DNA of 64,000 nt from Arion vulgaris (GCA_020796225.1 CM036759.1:62652590-62716589), one strand, 5' to 3'. Counted from the first letter of the stretch, positions 1 to 10,550 are shown. Numbers and translations are program-made. Notes: generated by a model not told the origin, from the sequence alone.

Positions 1-396
1 TAAAAAAAAAATGTCAATGCATTGCCATGGAAACAATAAAAGATGGCCGACAAACACAAAATTTCAAATCCCTAAGGTTCTGAAGTTAATGAATGTAAAT
101 GAATTCTGTTGTCACTCTAAGGTGAGCAATTGTAATATCTAACAAATTACACATGATTTTTAGGATATATTAAATATTACATTTTTAGGAATTTTGGGTA
201 AACACACCACCCAAAAATAGCTATTTTTGACCGAATTTTGATGATTCAACTGTATTTCTAAATTTATAAATCGCTGATTGATTCAACTGCATTTCTAAAT
301 TTATAAATTGCTGATTGATTCAACTGCATTTCTAAATGACACTAAGAACAATATTTGTTACAAGTAATGTATGACTTAATAAGTTGGCCCACTTAC

Positions 397-542
397 ATTC
401 AAAATCGTGTCATTAGATGGTGTCCCGGCGAGTGTCTGAAAAACTACGGCTGTGCTTCGAACTGACCCAACTGCGTTTTGAGCCTCAATTTCATAGCTGT
501 AGTAAGTGAATGGTGTAAGGTTGCTGTCTTGATAAGTCACAA
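397..542 (-). CDS. USH2A: Usherin exon: second half of first FN3 domain
   Basis: This is the most downstream exon in the window. It completes the first fibronectin type III domain after the ten EGF modules. The FN3 F-strand signature TYYSYEIEAQNAVGS is visible, followed by an alternating VxFQT strand. The acceptor is TTGCAG and the donor AAT|GTAAGT. It is entered with two bases of a split codon and ends in phase 0. Spliced to the preceding exon it gives an uninterrupted FN3 fold with the conserved Leu-Thr-Pro-Phe-Thr turn. Further exons must lie beyond the left edge. Confidence 0.9.
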
Positions 543-779
543 CTGCAACAGGTAAACAACACTAATAAATAAATATATATAAATCAATGCAAGTACATGA
601 GAAGCTGATGTTTTTATGTATATCTTCTACTCAAGCAATAGTTATCTACCGTGTATCATCCAAAGAATGCTTCTACTCAAGCAATAGTTATCTACCGTGT
701 ATCATCCAAAGAATATACTGACACCTTGATATAATCACACACACACACCCCCTTTTCTGAATGTTTCAGTTCCAATTTG
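543..779. repeat. Intron with a 46-bp direct duplication
   Basis: Two copies of a roughly 46-bp unit containing ACTCAAGCAATAGTTATC lie side by side at about 618-713. The rest of this short stretch is AT-rich intron. A separate 36-bp unit (TTCAACTG-ATTTCTAAA) occurs three times at about 240-340, on the other side of the exon. Confidence 0.8.
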
Positions 780-1215
780 TAATATCTTGATCCCACTCCG
801 GTCATGTCCATAGATGCTCTGATCTCCTTTGTAATATCTCCAACAGCATTCAGTGACTAATTATGCCAGGTTGATGTTGATTGATGAGCCTACTAATACG
901 CCAGTTGTGATGCTCTTTTCTGGCCACTCCAATCTTCAATCCAAGCTCTTGCATTCTAGCTGCTGATGTGGATTGGTTTAGATGAAATTCCTCTTTGTTG
1001 CCACACTCTATGAGGGCATTCCAAAAGTCAGCTCTATCCATTGCTGGATCCCTCAATAAGTGACAAAGCCAGCAAGCCTGTCCACTCATTCATTGCCATT
1101 GACCCCCATACACTCCATAACAAAGCTGAATGTAATTATGCAAACTATTGACCCCTGTAGTGATTCAGTCCATTGTCTGCGCATCGAACCAGCCTCTATT
1201 TTTCGGTTTCAACAA
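780..1215 (-). mobile_element. Non-LTR retrotransposon fragment, RNase H C-terminal region
   Basis: Minus-strand translation gives degraded pieces of the same RNase H and C-terminal sequence that is intact near 43 kb, including NQSTSAARMQELGLKIGVARK, SRLINQH and a decayed copy of the GHAG-NERADRLAG segment. Stops and frameshifts show it is dead. It is embedded in a usherin intron. Confidence 0.75.
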
Positions 1216-1525
1216 AATGGCGGTCCGTTTCTTGTCATTATGGCTAAAGGGCTCTTTTTTAACATTGTTATTGTACTTAGAGTGAAGTTTTGAGTGAATA
1301 AGACCAAGTTTAAGGTATGTTCCTGTTCATCTGTAAGACTGCAATATAGCCAGTCTCTATGTGGCAACATATTCTCTGCCTTGCTGCATAATTCATGTGT
1401 GTAGGTAAGGATCCCTCGTGATTACCTCACACATGTAACAAAATTAATGAGAACATAAATAAATTTGTAATACTGACTAAAGACACTTTCAAGAAACATT
1501 CTGGTTCACTATCATCATCCCATAC

Positions 1526-1675
1526 CTGAGGCAGAAGTGTTTCCAACCACTGTACTGTTGCGGTAAATATTATAGCCAGATAGTACACCATTTGGGAAGT
1601 CTGGTAAGCTCCAGATTAAGGTGATGGATGTTGATGTTCTGTTACTATATTGAGGAGGTGGTTGTTGTGATGGTG
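1526..1675 (-). CDS. USH2A: Usherin exon: first half of first FN3 domain
   Basis: The exon begins with Ala-Pro-Ser-Gln-Gln-Pro-Pro-Pro, the linker that follows the last EGF module in usherins, and carries the FN3 B and C strands with the conserved Trp in STSITLIWSLPDFPNG and the Tyr of SGYNIYR. The acceptor is ATCCTAG and the donor CCTCAG|GTATGG. It enters and leaves in phase 1. A reading frame continues upstream of the acceptor, but that part is intron. Confidence 0.92.
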
Positions 1676-2325
1676 CTAGGATGAAAGAATTGTAGTAAAT
1701 GTGATAATATACACAAAATATTGTCTGTAAGTTAATGTAGTTGATTGTCTTCAAGTAACCGCGTAAGATTGTAAATGTTCATAGTTCATAGGTACGATTC
1801 CAACTTCACTGCAACGGGTCACCCCATAATTGCTCCGTTCCTGCGCCAATGAATATCACACGAAATGCTAACACCTGTGAAAAGTTTCCTGTGTGAACTA
1901 ATTCCAGAATGAAACAGCCGCATACCGACACAAAAAGCAACCTGCACCGCATAAAATGCATATGGCCGTCGCGAATGTAGCAATACAAAACTGTTCATCA
2001 CTTGAATTGCAATTCTTGTCGAAGGGACATCAATCACGACAAAATCCAGCTTTCTGCACTCGCAATATAACTGCATACGGCAGATTGAGCTTGTTCGTTA
2101 TAACCGCTGTCCGCCATTTTCTGAATACACACAACAACGCACGGTTGACACAGCAAAAAGCATTCCATGTAACAATCACAGCTCACAGCGTTGCTCAAGC
2201 ACTAACTCAGTAGCTCGGCAAGCGAAACCGGAAAATACCCGACCAAACATGGCGGAATGCGCTAGCAAAGTCGTGTTCAGAATCAAACCATTCTGACTCT
2301 GAATGGCCCTCCCATTGATTGTAAA
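1676..2325. other. Intron without recognised content
   Basis: No exon, transposon or repeat was recognised here. Base composition is somewhat richer in GC than the flanks around 1,830-2,270. Several short open frames exist on both strands but none shows a family resemblance. Confidence 0.5.
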
Positions 2326-3140
2326 TGTGTGAGATTGTAACTGTGTGAGAATGTAACTGTGTGAGAATGTAACTGTGTAAGATTGTAACTGTGTAAGATT
2401 GTAACTGTGTGAGAGTGTAACTGCAAAAGATTGTAACTGTGTGAGATTGTAACTGTGTAAGATTGTAACTGTGTGAGAGTGTAACTGCAAAAGATTGTAA
2501 CTGTGTGAGAGTGTAACTGCAAAAGATTGTAACTGTGTGAGAATGTAATGATGTAACTGTTGACTAAGTTGATTGTAACTGTGTAAGATTGTAACTGTGT
2601 AGAGTGTAACTGCAGATTGTAACTGCAAAGATTGTAACTGTGTGAGAGTGTAACTGTGAGACTGTAACTGTGAAATTGTAACTGTGTAAGAATGTAACTG
2701 TGTGAGAATGTAACTGTGTGAGAATGTAACTGTGTGAGAACGTAACTGTGTAAGATGTAACTGTGAAGATTGTAACTGTGTAGATTGTAACTGTGTGAGA
2801 GTGTAACTGTGAAAGATTGTAACTGTGTAAGATTGTAACTGTGTAAGATTGTAACTGTGTAAGATTGTAACTGTGTAAGATTGTAACTGTGTAAGATTGT
2901 AACTGTGTGAGATTGTAACTGTGTAAGATTGTAACTGTGTGAGATTGTAACTGTGTGAGATTGTAACTGTGTAAGATTGTAACTGTGTAAGATTGTAACT
3001 GTGTGAGATTGTAACTGTGTGAGATTGTAACTGTGTAGAGAGTTGTAACTGTGAGATTGTAACTGTGTGAGACTGTAACTGTTAAGATTGTAACTGTGTA
3101 AGATTGTAACTGTTAAGATTGTAACTTGTAAAGATTATCG
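2325..3140. repeat. Minisatellite, about 16-17 bp unit GTAACTGTGTGAGATT
   Basis: About fifty imperfect copies of GTAACTGTGT(G/A)AGA(T/A)T fill this block, with single-base indels in many copies so the frame drifts. It abuts the 3' end of a minus-strand retroelement fragment, so it may have grown from that element's tail (inference). The long minus-strand frame seen across it is an artefact of repetition. Confidence 0.95.
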
Positions 3141-3179
3141 TAGTTACGAGAGTAAGACTGTAAGTCATCATCAAATAGC

Positions 3180-3960
3180 TTGTACTAAGCAGAAATTTGC
3201 TACCCCAACAGTCATCTGGAATTTCTTTCTCTCATAGGCCAGATGTCCTGCCTCTTCAGCCGTCATGTTCAAACCATCAGTTACATCCTGAACCCATCTT
3301 CTCTGTGATCTTCCTCATCTTCTCGTTGCCGGTATGCCTCCTTCCATGATGGTCTTCCCCAGCCCTTCGTGTCTTTTTATATGTCCAAGATATCTCAATT
3401 TTCTCTTTCTTATTTGTAGCATCAGCCAGTTTTCTTTCATTTTGAGTTCTTTCTGGATAGATCTATTTGTTCTCTTCTCTGTCCAAGATATACAGAGGAT
3501 TCTTCTGTAACACTTATATTCAAAAGCACATGTTTTTCCAATGCTTTATTAAATGTCAATGCTTCCCACCCATACGTTGCCCCTTGGGATATGCATGCTC
3601 TTAGTATTCTGATCTTTGTTTTCTTATCAGTTCCGTTCCCTACTGTTTTTAGTTGTTTAATTTTTTGCAAAGCCATGTTTGTTCTTCTTTTAATTTCCTT
3701 CATCCCATTTCCATCTGTTGTTAGCAGTGAACCAAGATATTCAAAACTGTTCACATTTTCTGCTTTCTCTCCATTGATAAAAATATCTTTTATCATGTTC
3801 TTTTTATCTGTTGTCATTATTTTTGTTTTTGCAACATTGAGATATAGATTTTGTTTTTCGCTTCCATCTTTCAATTCTCCTAATAATTTCTCCATCCCTT
3901 TTTGTGATGTTGACAGTAACACTGCTTGTAGGTAGATGTGCTAAAATATAAGAGTATGTT
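3180..3960 (-). mobile_element. Non-LTR retrotransposon fragment, reverse transcriptase C-terminus
   Basis: Minus-strand translation shows the post-catalytic part of a reverse transcriptase: VNSFEYLGSLLTTDG, KTKIRILRACI, a degraded LYG-E-W motif, then RKLRYLGHIKRHEGLGKTIM and a TAEEAGHLAYER tail. These are typical of the RT C-terminus in RTE-like elements. A stop after the PATRR motif and a frameshift mark it as a relic. Confidence 0.85.
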
Positions 3961-4029
3961 CCCTTCAATGAATAAGATATTCTTCTTGTTTTATTATAGT
4001 TTGAGAACCTCTGATAGATAATTAATATT

Positions 4030-4290
4030 GTCCCACATCTACCTATATCTTCTTTGTGTCCCGTCTGACAAATAAATCTTCCACAAAATATTTCCATCGT
4101 TGCCATTCTGCCACCTTTCTACCAATTATTTCCCATGTCAGGCTACAATCTTTCAATTCTCTTTCCAAAGTCCTTCTTCATGTTTTCTTTGAATGTCAAG
4201 GCCTTCTTTTCTCATCCCCTGTCCATCGAAGAGGAGTCATTGTCAATGCTCCTACTGGCATACAACATACATGCCCATTTCATCTCCATG
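4030..4290 (-). mobile_element. Non-LTR retrotransposon tail fragment
   Basis: Minus-strand translation resembles the element tails at 36.9 and 49.9 kb (SSMDRG, LTFKENMKKDFG, PDMGNNW, MATMEIFCGRFICQTGHKED). Several stops are present. It is a short 3' remnant. Confidence 0.65.
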
Positions 4291-4369
4291 TATGGCCACA
4301 CAAATGTACATATAAAGCAAAATCAATCAAGCAAGACAACAATAGCGAAAATATGAAGACGGTAAAATA

Positions 4370-5387
4370 GATGATGGTACAGGACAAAGAAAGAAGAAAA
4401 AAAGAAAGAAAGAAAACGGAAAGAAAGAAAAGAAAAAAAAAACTGAAAAGCAGGATGAACAATGAATGAAAAATTGAAAGAAGGAAGAAGTAATGTTTGC
4501 TTTAATTATTAATAAAGTAAGCAAGAAGTAAGCAAGAGAAGTTAGAAAAATTAATATGCTGGAAAATGATATTTAAGAAAATGTAGTAAAGGTGTAAATG
4601 TAACAAGGAACATGAACAAATAAATATTAAAATAGGATTTTTTTTAAAAGTCACTAATGAATACTACTCAGTAGCAGCAGTAGTAGTAGTTGCAATAGTA
4701 GTTGAAGTTGTAGTGGTAGTTGTTGTAATGGGGATGGTGGTAGATGTAGTAGTAGTGGTGGTAGTGTTGGTGGCAGAAGCAGCAGCAATAACAGCAGCAG
4801 AAGTTGTAGCAGCAATACTAGGCCCTCATCAGTCCAGAGTGACCATAGAACTATGACATTGGATTGGTATTTCGCAGCTCTGTTGGTGACTGTCAAGTCT
4901 GATAAGAGAATGACTATCTCTATCCCAATTCTCACAACAAAATGATGAGACAGGTCTCTTAAGATGGGATTTCATCCAGGTATAAAGTCTATTTCCCTCT
5001 GTTTGTTTGATCAGACTGTGCTAAAAATGTAACATCCCACTCTGAACCTTCTTTCTTCAGATACATCTGCCACTGATGACTCCCATGTGCAAGAATTTAT
5101 GTCAAAATCCTTCATTTTTACATAAATCTTTATATCACATTTGGGGTCTTCCAGTCAGTGTCTTTCCACAGATCAGTTCTTGATAAAGAAGATCCTTGAG
5201 AACGCACACAAGGAGCACATTATCCATAACTCCTGCTGTGCTTCTGAATAGGTTAACTAAATATCTCATTAACTGGATGAATTACAGATCTGACCATACT
5301 ATGGCACAATCACAGTAAATTTGGGTTGAGATGCCAGATTTATAAACAATTAACTACAAACAAACATTTATAGAATTAAAATTTCAC
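4370..5387. other. Intron: purine tract and degenerate GTA/GCA repeat
   Basis: An A/G-rich tract occupies about 4,378-4,500. A degenerate trinucleotide repeat of GTA, GTG and GCA lies at about 4,665-4,820 and reads as poly-Leu on the minus strand. The rest, to the next exon, is AT-rich intron with nothing recognised. Confidence 0.6.
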
Positions 5388-5550
5388 CTGTACTACATCC
5401 AAATGGATTATTAGCCTCCATTTGACTGAATCCGGGCATGCAGCGGTCGCATGCTCGGCCATTCTAAAGGTCTTACACTGACACTGACCGCCCACCAAGT
5501 TACATGTTACATTCAGACTTCCTTCCTGAAGACAGTTGCAGGGGGTACAC
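5388..5550 (-). CDS. USH2A: Usherin exon: EGF module 10 (apparent 1-bp frameshift)
   Basis: The exon opens with CTPCNC and continues LNVTCNLVGGQCQCKT, the first half of the tenth laminin EGF module. The second half, NGRACDRCMPGFSQM and NNPFGCST, is in another frame. The change falls at about 5,460-5,470, next to an AAA run on the plus strand. A single missing base there would restore both the module and the expected exon length, since 163 bp is one short of phase compatibility. The acceptor is TTGACAG and the donor TACAG|GTGAAA. It could be a sequencing deletion or a true lesion. Confidence 0.85.
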
Positions 5551-5794
5551 CTGTCAAATTTAGTTATATTTCAATCACAACATTACACTTTTTCTATTCT
5601 TGTTGTTACACATATTGTACTTTTCTTGCTAAATCGGAGAAGTGAAGGTATTCCCATTTCTTTTGTGTGAATCCCAGATTTAGATTTTAACTTACTTAGT
5701 TGATCCTCTTTTATCCTGGAGTTTTTTGTTGACTTTGTTTGTTTGCCTGCTATGAATTTCAAAGTAATCAGGGCAACCTTCTTCTTCTTCTTCT

Positions 5795-6045
5795 TTGCGT
5801 TCATTCTTTACGACCAATTTTAATCACTCTTTGTGATGTTTGATCTTTGCCAAGAACGTGTATATGTTGCACATTGGTTTGGTAGGCCCCTAAATGTAGA
5901 CTTCTACACGTTTAGGACATGTGCATCCGTTTCAGCCAAATCTCCTTAGTCACCTCTTATGACATGCATGGCAGGTAACAGTGGTTCTATTCTTTACACT
6001 CCAAATTTTGGCCCCGGTAACCACTCAGGCGATCAGGGCACCTAA
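5795..6045 (-). mobile_element. Dispersed SINE-like repeat, family F
   Basis: This stretch shares ACG-CCAATTT-ATCACT-TTTGTGATG with copies near 45.7 and 47.9 kb. It ends in a block, read on the minus strand, containing GTCATAAGAGGTGACTAAGG that also appears near 31.2 and 34.6 kb. No coding frame is present. Dispersed copies within one window imply an interspersed repeat. Confidence 0.6.
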
Positions 6046-6049
6046 TATG

Positions 6050-6260
6050 GCACCTCTGTATGATTTTTCGTGAAGGCTAACTTTCCTTATCACCAGTGTC
6101 ACTTGCATTCAGGCAAGTCTTACTCTGACTTCTGAGGTACTTGTAATATAGATCCTGTGTAAAGGATCAGGAAATATGTAGTTAAGCCACGTACACCAAT
6201 AATATCTTTTGGCCCAAATTGGGCTTGAGCCCTGGAATTAGCATGACATGTGATTACTAG
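6050..6260 (-). mobile_element. tRNA-derived SINE, family B (partial, diverged)
   Basis: This stretch is colinear with the copy at 48.66-48.88 kb: AAGGC-A-CTTTCCTTAT-A, then GGTACTTGTAAT-TAGAT, then TTGAGCCC with ATTACTAGCA. The sense orientation is minus. The A-box-like segment lies near the right end. Confidence 0.6.
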
Positions 6261-6439
6261 CACTCCCTCCTTACCCTGTAGTGTAGAGGTTTGTTGGAGG
6301 ACAAGTCAGAGGCGTAGTAATATATCACCTGTTTTCTTTTAGCTTTGCTTTTTTTTTTAGTATAGCCTTTTGCCAGTCCCCATTAATGTTGTCTTCCCAC
6401 CATTGGTCATACTGGAGGTCTGAGTCCTTGGCTCTTGGC

Positions 6440-6700
6440 TTCCCATGTCTAATGGGTCTAAAGACAAAAGATTGACTTAACTGAACACTGGTTTGACCCC
6501 ATATGGCTTGTTCCCTCTCTGCAGAAATGTCACGCCACCTGCCGAGACTATTACACAAAGCACAACATTTGTAGCTCTAACAACAATCCAGGGGATCTCT
6601 GGAAAAAAATCACCCGCGAACAGAACGACATAGTCTAGATTTGAACTGACAACCTTTGGAAAGCAAGGCAATGACCATTTAGCCACAGAGACGTCCCATG
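6440..6700 (-). mobile_element. tRNA-derived SINE, family C
   Basis: Read on the minus strand it begins with a tRNA-like head (CTCTGTGGCTAAATGGTCATT, then GGTTGTCAGTTCAAATC as B box). A tail shared with the copy at 14.8 kb follows: CTGGATTGTTGTTAGAGCTAC, GACATTTCTGC, TATGGGGTCAAAC and AGTTAAGTCAATC. The A and B boxes are spaced as in tRNA genes. It directly abuts a reverse transcriptase fragment. Confidence 0.8.
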
Positions 6701-6960
6701 TTTGTCGTAGTTGTCAATCCTCTCCCATTCTGCATGTTTAAACTATGTTCCACTTGGGTTTGCAGGGCCTGAGTTTTAAGATCACTGTGTTTTGTCTGGG
6801 TATGAACCTTGTCCCTATTTGTAATTTTGACCACGTTTCTTGTATACCTCATTTCTGAGGTTCGAAGCTGGCTGTCATGAGTTGTGTTCATTGTCCAAGA
6901 CTCACATCTATAATTTAGGACTGGCAAATATGTGAAATGATAGATAGCGGTATATACAAG
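6700..6960 (-). mobile_element. Reverse transcriptase C-terminal fragment
   Basis: Minus-strand translation gives PVLNYRCESWTMNTTHDSQL, RTSEMRYTRNVVKITNRDKV, the region after the RT thumb where an LYG-E-W motif is usual. The frame is open for about 80 codons, then lost. Confidence 0.75.
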
Positions 6961-7029
6961 ACAGTAAGAAAACCTTTACATGATGATCAGGAGGTAGAAG
7001 AACAGGCTAATTATTGAGTCGTTCAGGCA

Positions 7030-8104
7030 GGTTGTGATGAGAGCAACTTTCTGTAAAAGACATGTTGTATGCAACGAGACACTCTAGAGATGATGTTGTT
7101 GCCAAGCCATTCCTTTGGATACATCAGCTGCATGGAGAGGGGGAAAACTACTGCATGGGCAACTGGGATCCTCAATAACAGTATGACTAAAGTATAGCTC
7201 AAAAATCACATGGAGAAATGAAATGACAGTTAGTATAATATATGACCACAGATCCTTGGTAACAACTAAGAAATTAATTATATTTGAAGATAGCATCATC
7301 ATCAGCTGCTTCTTTGTCTCAGAAGACAATAGGTTGTGCATGATGTAGTGTGTTCTGTGTGAGTCACATCATCTGTTGTGGGTGTAGTGGCCTATTCTGG
7401 AATGATAACCCTTGCCAAAGTTGCTGCAGGTAAATTTGATGACTGAAGCTGATGAAGAAGATCATCTCTCTGCATTCTCTTTTGCCTCGATATTTGATAG
7501 CATTTCTAGCGTTTTTGAGCCATCCCTCACTGTCGCTCGCTAATGTTTATATTTGTATATATAATTCAGTGATATCATAATGAATATACTGTGTTATATA
7601 ATAATAACTATGGTCAAATCAGATGTTTCATCTGCTACTATATGAAAGTAGACAGTACTATCTGCTACTGTTAAACCCACCGACTTGAGGAGAGCGGCTC
7701 GGGAGATTTAAAGGCCGGGAGAGAAAACCCTGATAGAAAATCTCCACTGTCTTGTGGGTCAGAATGGTTATGCAGAAAGCTACAGGAATAAACCTTGACC
7801 ACAAATCTGGAGGGACAAAACCTAAAGCAGTTGATGGTTATGTGTGTATTCCATTCCATCGTCTGGTATCCCCTGCAAATCCTGTTTGATTCCAAACGTA
7901 TGGACTTTTTCCTTTGGATGAAACAGTAGGGTAGAGATGGAATTTGTGCAAAATGGGCAAGGCACATTCCCCATATCAGCAGTCCAGACTAGGCATAAAT
8001 GGAGAGGACACTTCATTCTTGCTTTCAGCTTTGACACAACATTACGAAAAGTGCACACTTCATCCTTGCTTTCAGCTTTGACACAACACAACATTACACA
8101 AAGT
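7030..8104. other. Intron with a 55-bp triplicated segment
   Basis: Nothing was recognised from 7,030 to 7,990. At about 8,005-8,150 a unit of roughly 55 bp (CTTGCTTTCAGCTTTGACAC followed by AACATTAC-AAAGTG) occurs three times. It leads directly into a retroelement tail. Confidence 0.55.
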
Positions 8105-8297
8105 GGACACTTTATCCTTGCTTTCAGCTCTGACACAACACAACATTAAGCAAAGTGCAAAATCTTTTGAAAGGAGAATTAGAGATGAGCTTAAAGACAA
8201 GCACAAATTCAGAAGTTGTCCCAGTAACACACTAGTCAATTGACTATCTGTAATGAGGAAAAAAGGCCATATATGCAAGTATAACAATAACACAGCA
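8105..8297 (+). mobile_element. Reverse transcriptase tail fragment
   Basis: Plus-strand translation includes KSFERRIRDELKDKHKFRSC, the extreme C-terminus also seen near 9.6, 25.8, 36.4 and 48.0 kb. It continues in a 3' UTR-like tail (AAAAAGGCCATATATGCAAG). Confidence 0.65.
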
Positions 8298-9160
8298 TTA
8301 ACCCAACGGGACTGCAGAGCCGATATATCGGTTCAGAGTAATGTTCATGATGTCGCAGAACCGATATATCGGCTTTTGGATGTCTGTTCACGGAAACAAA
8401 TGTATCTTCAGAACCCCTTTACTGAAGTTAAAAAATCTTCAAAAACGGAAAGTACATATATGTAGGTACATTACTATCTCCATTTAACAAAGATTTGAAA
8501 GAGGAAAAGCAGTGTATTATTGCATTCAAGTTGATACTTTTTTTTTTAAACGTTTAATGTTTCTGACGATGTTTACAGTGTAATCTTGAGTACTGTTAGA
8601 TCAAATTATAACTTGTGATAGTAATGAAGAATATTTAATTGATGGTAATAATGACATTTGATTGTTTATGAAAAGCAGTATCGATAGTTGTAAGTCTAAT
8701 GTAATAATTGCATCTAAAGAATGGGCGTTCCACATTCCATTTATTGACGTGTCCGCACTAAAAGTGAATATTATAAAAACTACTGCACCTAGTTAGATGA
8801 AACTTATAGAATATGTTCCCACATTGTTTATCTTCATTTAAATACTACTTCTGGAAACATCTATAAATATTAAGATGTAATACAAACCGGAGAGTAAAAA
8901 TATTTTTATGATTTTTCGTTTTTTCAAAATAGTCATGCTACAATAATCTAATTTTCTCAAACGTATATCACCTGATGTAAAATATTATTATATTAATGTA
9001 TTCCACATCCAATTAGCAACAATTTAATATATAATATGTCATACTTTAGAGAAACAGTACAAGAGTTATAAAGGATTAAACTAATTGACATTGAATGTTA
9101 AATTTGAATCGCAAAATAAATGCGTCCAGAGGTCAAAATAATACAGGGCGAAAGGGTTAA
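8298..9160. mobile_element. piggyBac-like non-autonomous element (TTAA-flanked)
   Basis: The stretch is bounded by TTAA followed by CCCAACGGG on the left, and by GGGCGAAAGGG then TTAA on the right. These end types are characteristic of piggyBac transposons. There is no coding frame inside. Near the left end are two identical 12-bp palindromes CCGATATATCGG, 41 bp apart, at 8,320 and 8,361. The terminal inverted repeats match only over CCC and a few further bases, so the assignment is moderate. Confidence 0.5.
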
Positions 9161-9164
9161 CATT

Positions 9165-9700
9165 GCAGACGAAGATTAAAATCTCTCAAGCTTGTCTAAT
9201 TAGCTCTTTACTATATGGCTCAGAAACATGAACAGCCTACTCAATGTATGAGAGGAGACTTACCATCTTTCACCTTCGATGCCTCTGCAAGATTATAGAC
9301 ATCAGGTGGTATGACAAGATAACTAACTCTGAAGTCCTACAAGATGCAAACTTGCCCTCCATCATTGGAATGCTCAGCAGTAGAAGATGGCTAGGGCATG
9401 TGAGAAAATAGAAAATCCCAACGGATGTTGTTCTGTGAACTTTCATAAGAGAGGAGACTCCAAGGCCACTGCTCAGAGATAAGGATATTTGCAAGGCCTC
9501 AATGAACAACTTTTCTATTGGACCCAACAAATGAGAAAAACTAGCTGATGGCCGAATTATGTGGAAAACATTACGCAAAGTTACAGAATCTTTTGAAAAG
9601 AGACTTAGGGATGGGCTGACAGGCAAGAGTGATGCGCACAAACTCAGAAGTTGTCACAGTAAAACACTTGCCAATTAACCTTCTGTAAAGATGAAAAAAA
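9165..9700 (+). mobile_element. Reverse transcriptase C-terminal fragment
   Basis: Plus-strand translation reads LLYGSETWTAYSMYERRLT, FHLRCLCKIIDIRWYDKITN, LPSIIGMLSSRRWLGHVRK and, after stops, KSDAHKLRSC. This is the RT C-terminal region of the family also seen at 47.5 kb. It lies directly to the right of the TTAA-flanked element. Confidence 0.85.
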
Positions 9701-9873
9701 CCATATAAATCCGTTATTTGAAAACACATGTGTTCTTTTTTTTAAATGCTGCAAGGCAAAATCCAAGAAAGGAGAACAAAAAAAACACAAGTGTGCTCTA
9801 TTTCTGTTATGAATGACAATTACAAAAGTTGTTAACAGAAGTGTTTTTAAAATAATGTAAGTAAAGTACATAC

Positions 9874-10058
9874 GATCCCACACTAGGAATAAATCCGTAA
9901 AATGCAGGCATACACTGGTCACAGTTTTGTCCTGCAACTCCAAACTCCCTGTTTGCACTCGCACTGACCAGTGACCGCATTACAGAATGTTCCAGGTAAT
10001 GTACCACGAGGGTTGCATGCACATGACAGACAGCCTCCGCTTGGATCCAAGTATGTGC
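9874..10058 (-). CDS. USH2A: Usherin exon: EGF modules 8/9 (apparent frameshift)
   Basis: The exon ends module 8 (GTYLDPSGGCLSC) and encodes most of module 9: ACNPRGTLPGTFCNAVTGQC, ECKQGV, then in another frame AGQNCDQCMPAFYGFIPSVG. In the literal frame translation reaches a stop soon after CKQGVWS. The shift coincides with an imperfect 7-bp tandem duplication on the plus strand (CAACTCC then AAACTCC, 9,935-9,948). Either one extra base in its AAA run or the whole extra 7-mer would explain it. The acceptor is TGTGTAG and the donor GATC|GTATGT. Phases fit neighbours only if the extra base or bases are discounted. Confidence 0.85.
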
Positions 10059-10061
10059 CTA

Positions 10062-10170
10062 CACAACAACAACAACAACAGTTTGTGATTATTAGAGTTT
10101 ATATTAGAAAGCAATTGATAACAAATTTCTACAGTAGGTCACAACTCTCTCTCTCTCTCTCTCTCTGTGT
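10062..10170. repeat. AAC and CT microsatellites
   Basis: A short (CAA)n run lies at about 10,062-10,080, beside the exon acceptor, and (CT)n at about 10,145-10,166. Confidence 0.85.
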
Positions 10171-10194
10171 AGCCTTTAACGTCTCTGTCGCTTA

Positions 10195-10550
10195 GGGCAG
10201 CAACAAATGCAGCCATTCTTCTCTATCCTTGGCCATCCTCTGTATTGTGTTCCAACCGTAATTCATTTCTTTCAGTTCTTGTTCATTACCAGAGGGTAAA
10301 CGAAAATGTGGAAGATACAAAACAAAGGAGAACAGTAAGTTCTACTCCAGGTCATTTTGTATCTTCCACATTTTCGTTTACCCTCTGGTATCCAACTCAG
10401 TATAGTTTTCCTGACAGAGTTATTCTCCATGACCAATTATCTGCAGCATCTCTTTTTTATGATGGTGCTCATATTCTCTTGTTGACACTGTGCAAAATTT
10501 TCTTGGTTAGAGATAGTTAGAGTTTGGCCAGAACACGTGTAAGATCTTTC
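10195..10550 (-). mobile_element. Retrotransposon tail containing a perfect foldback
   Basis: Most of this stretch matches the fragment at 49.45-49.76 kb (CAACAAATGCA, TCATTCTTCTCTA-TCTTG, GATGGTGCTCATATTCT, TTGACACTGTGCAA). It is the end of an RT coding region on the minus strand. A 36-bp segment is duplicated in inverted orientation inside it (10,287-10,322 and 10,355-10,390) and separated by 32 bp. Confidence 0.75.

Noticed and set aside
1..396. Additional usherin exon at the left edge
   Set aside because: After the donor at 396 no further acceptor plus FN3-like frame is visible in the remaining AT-rich sequence.
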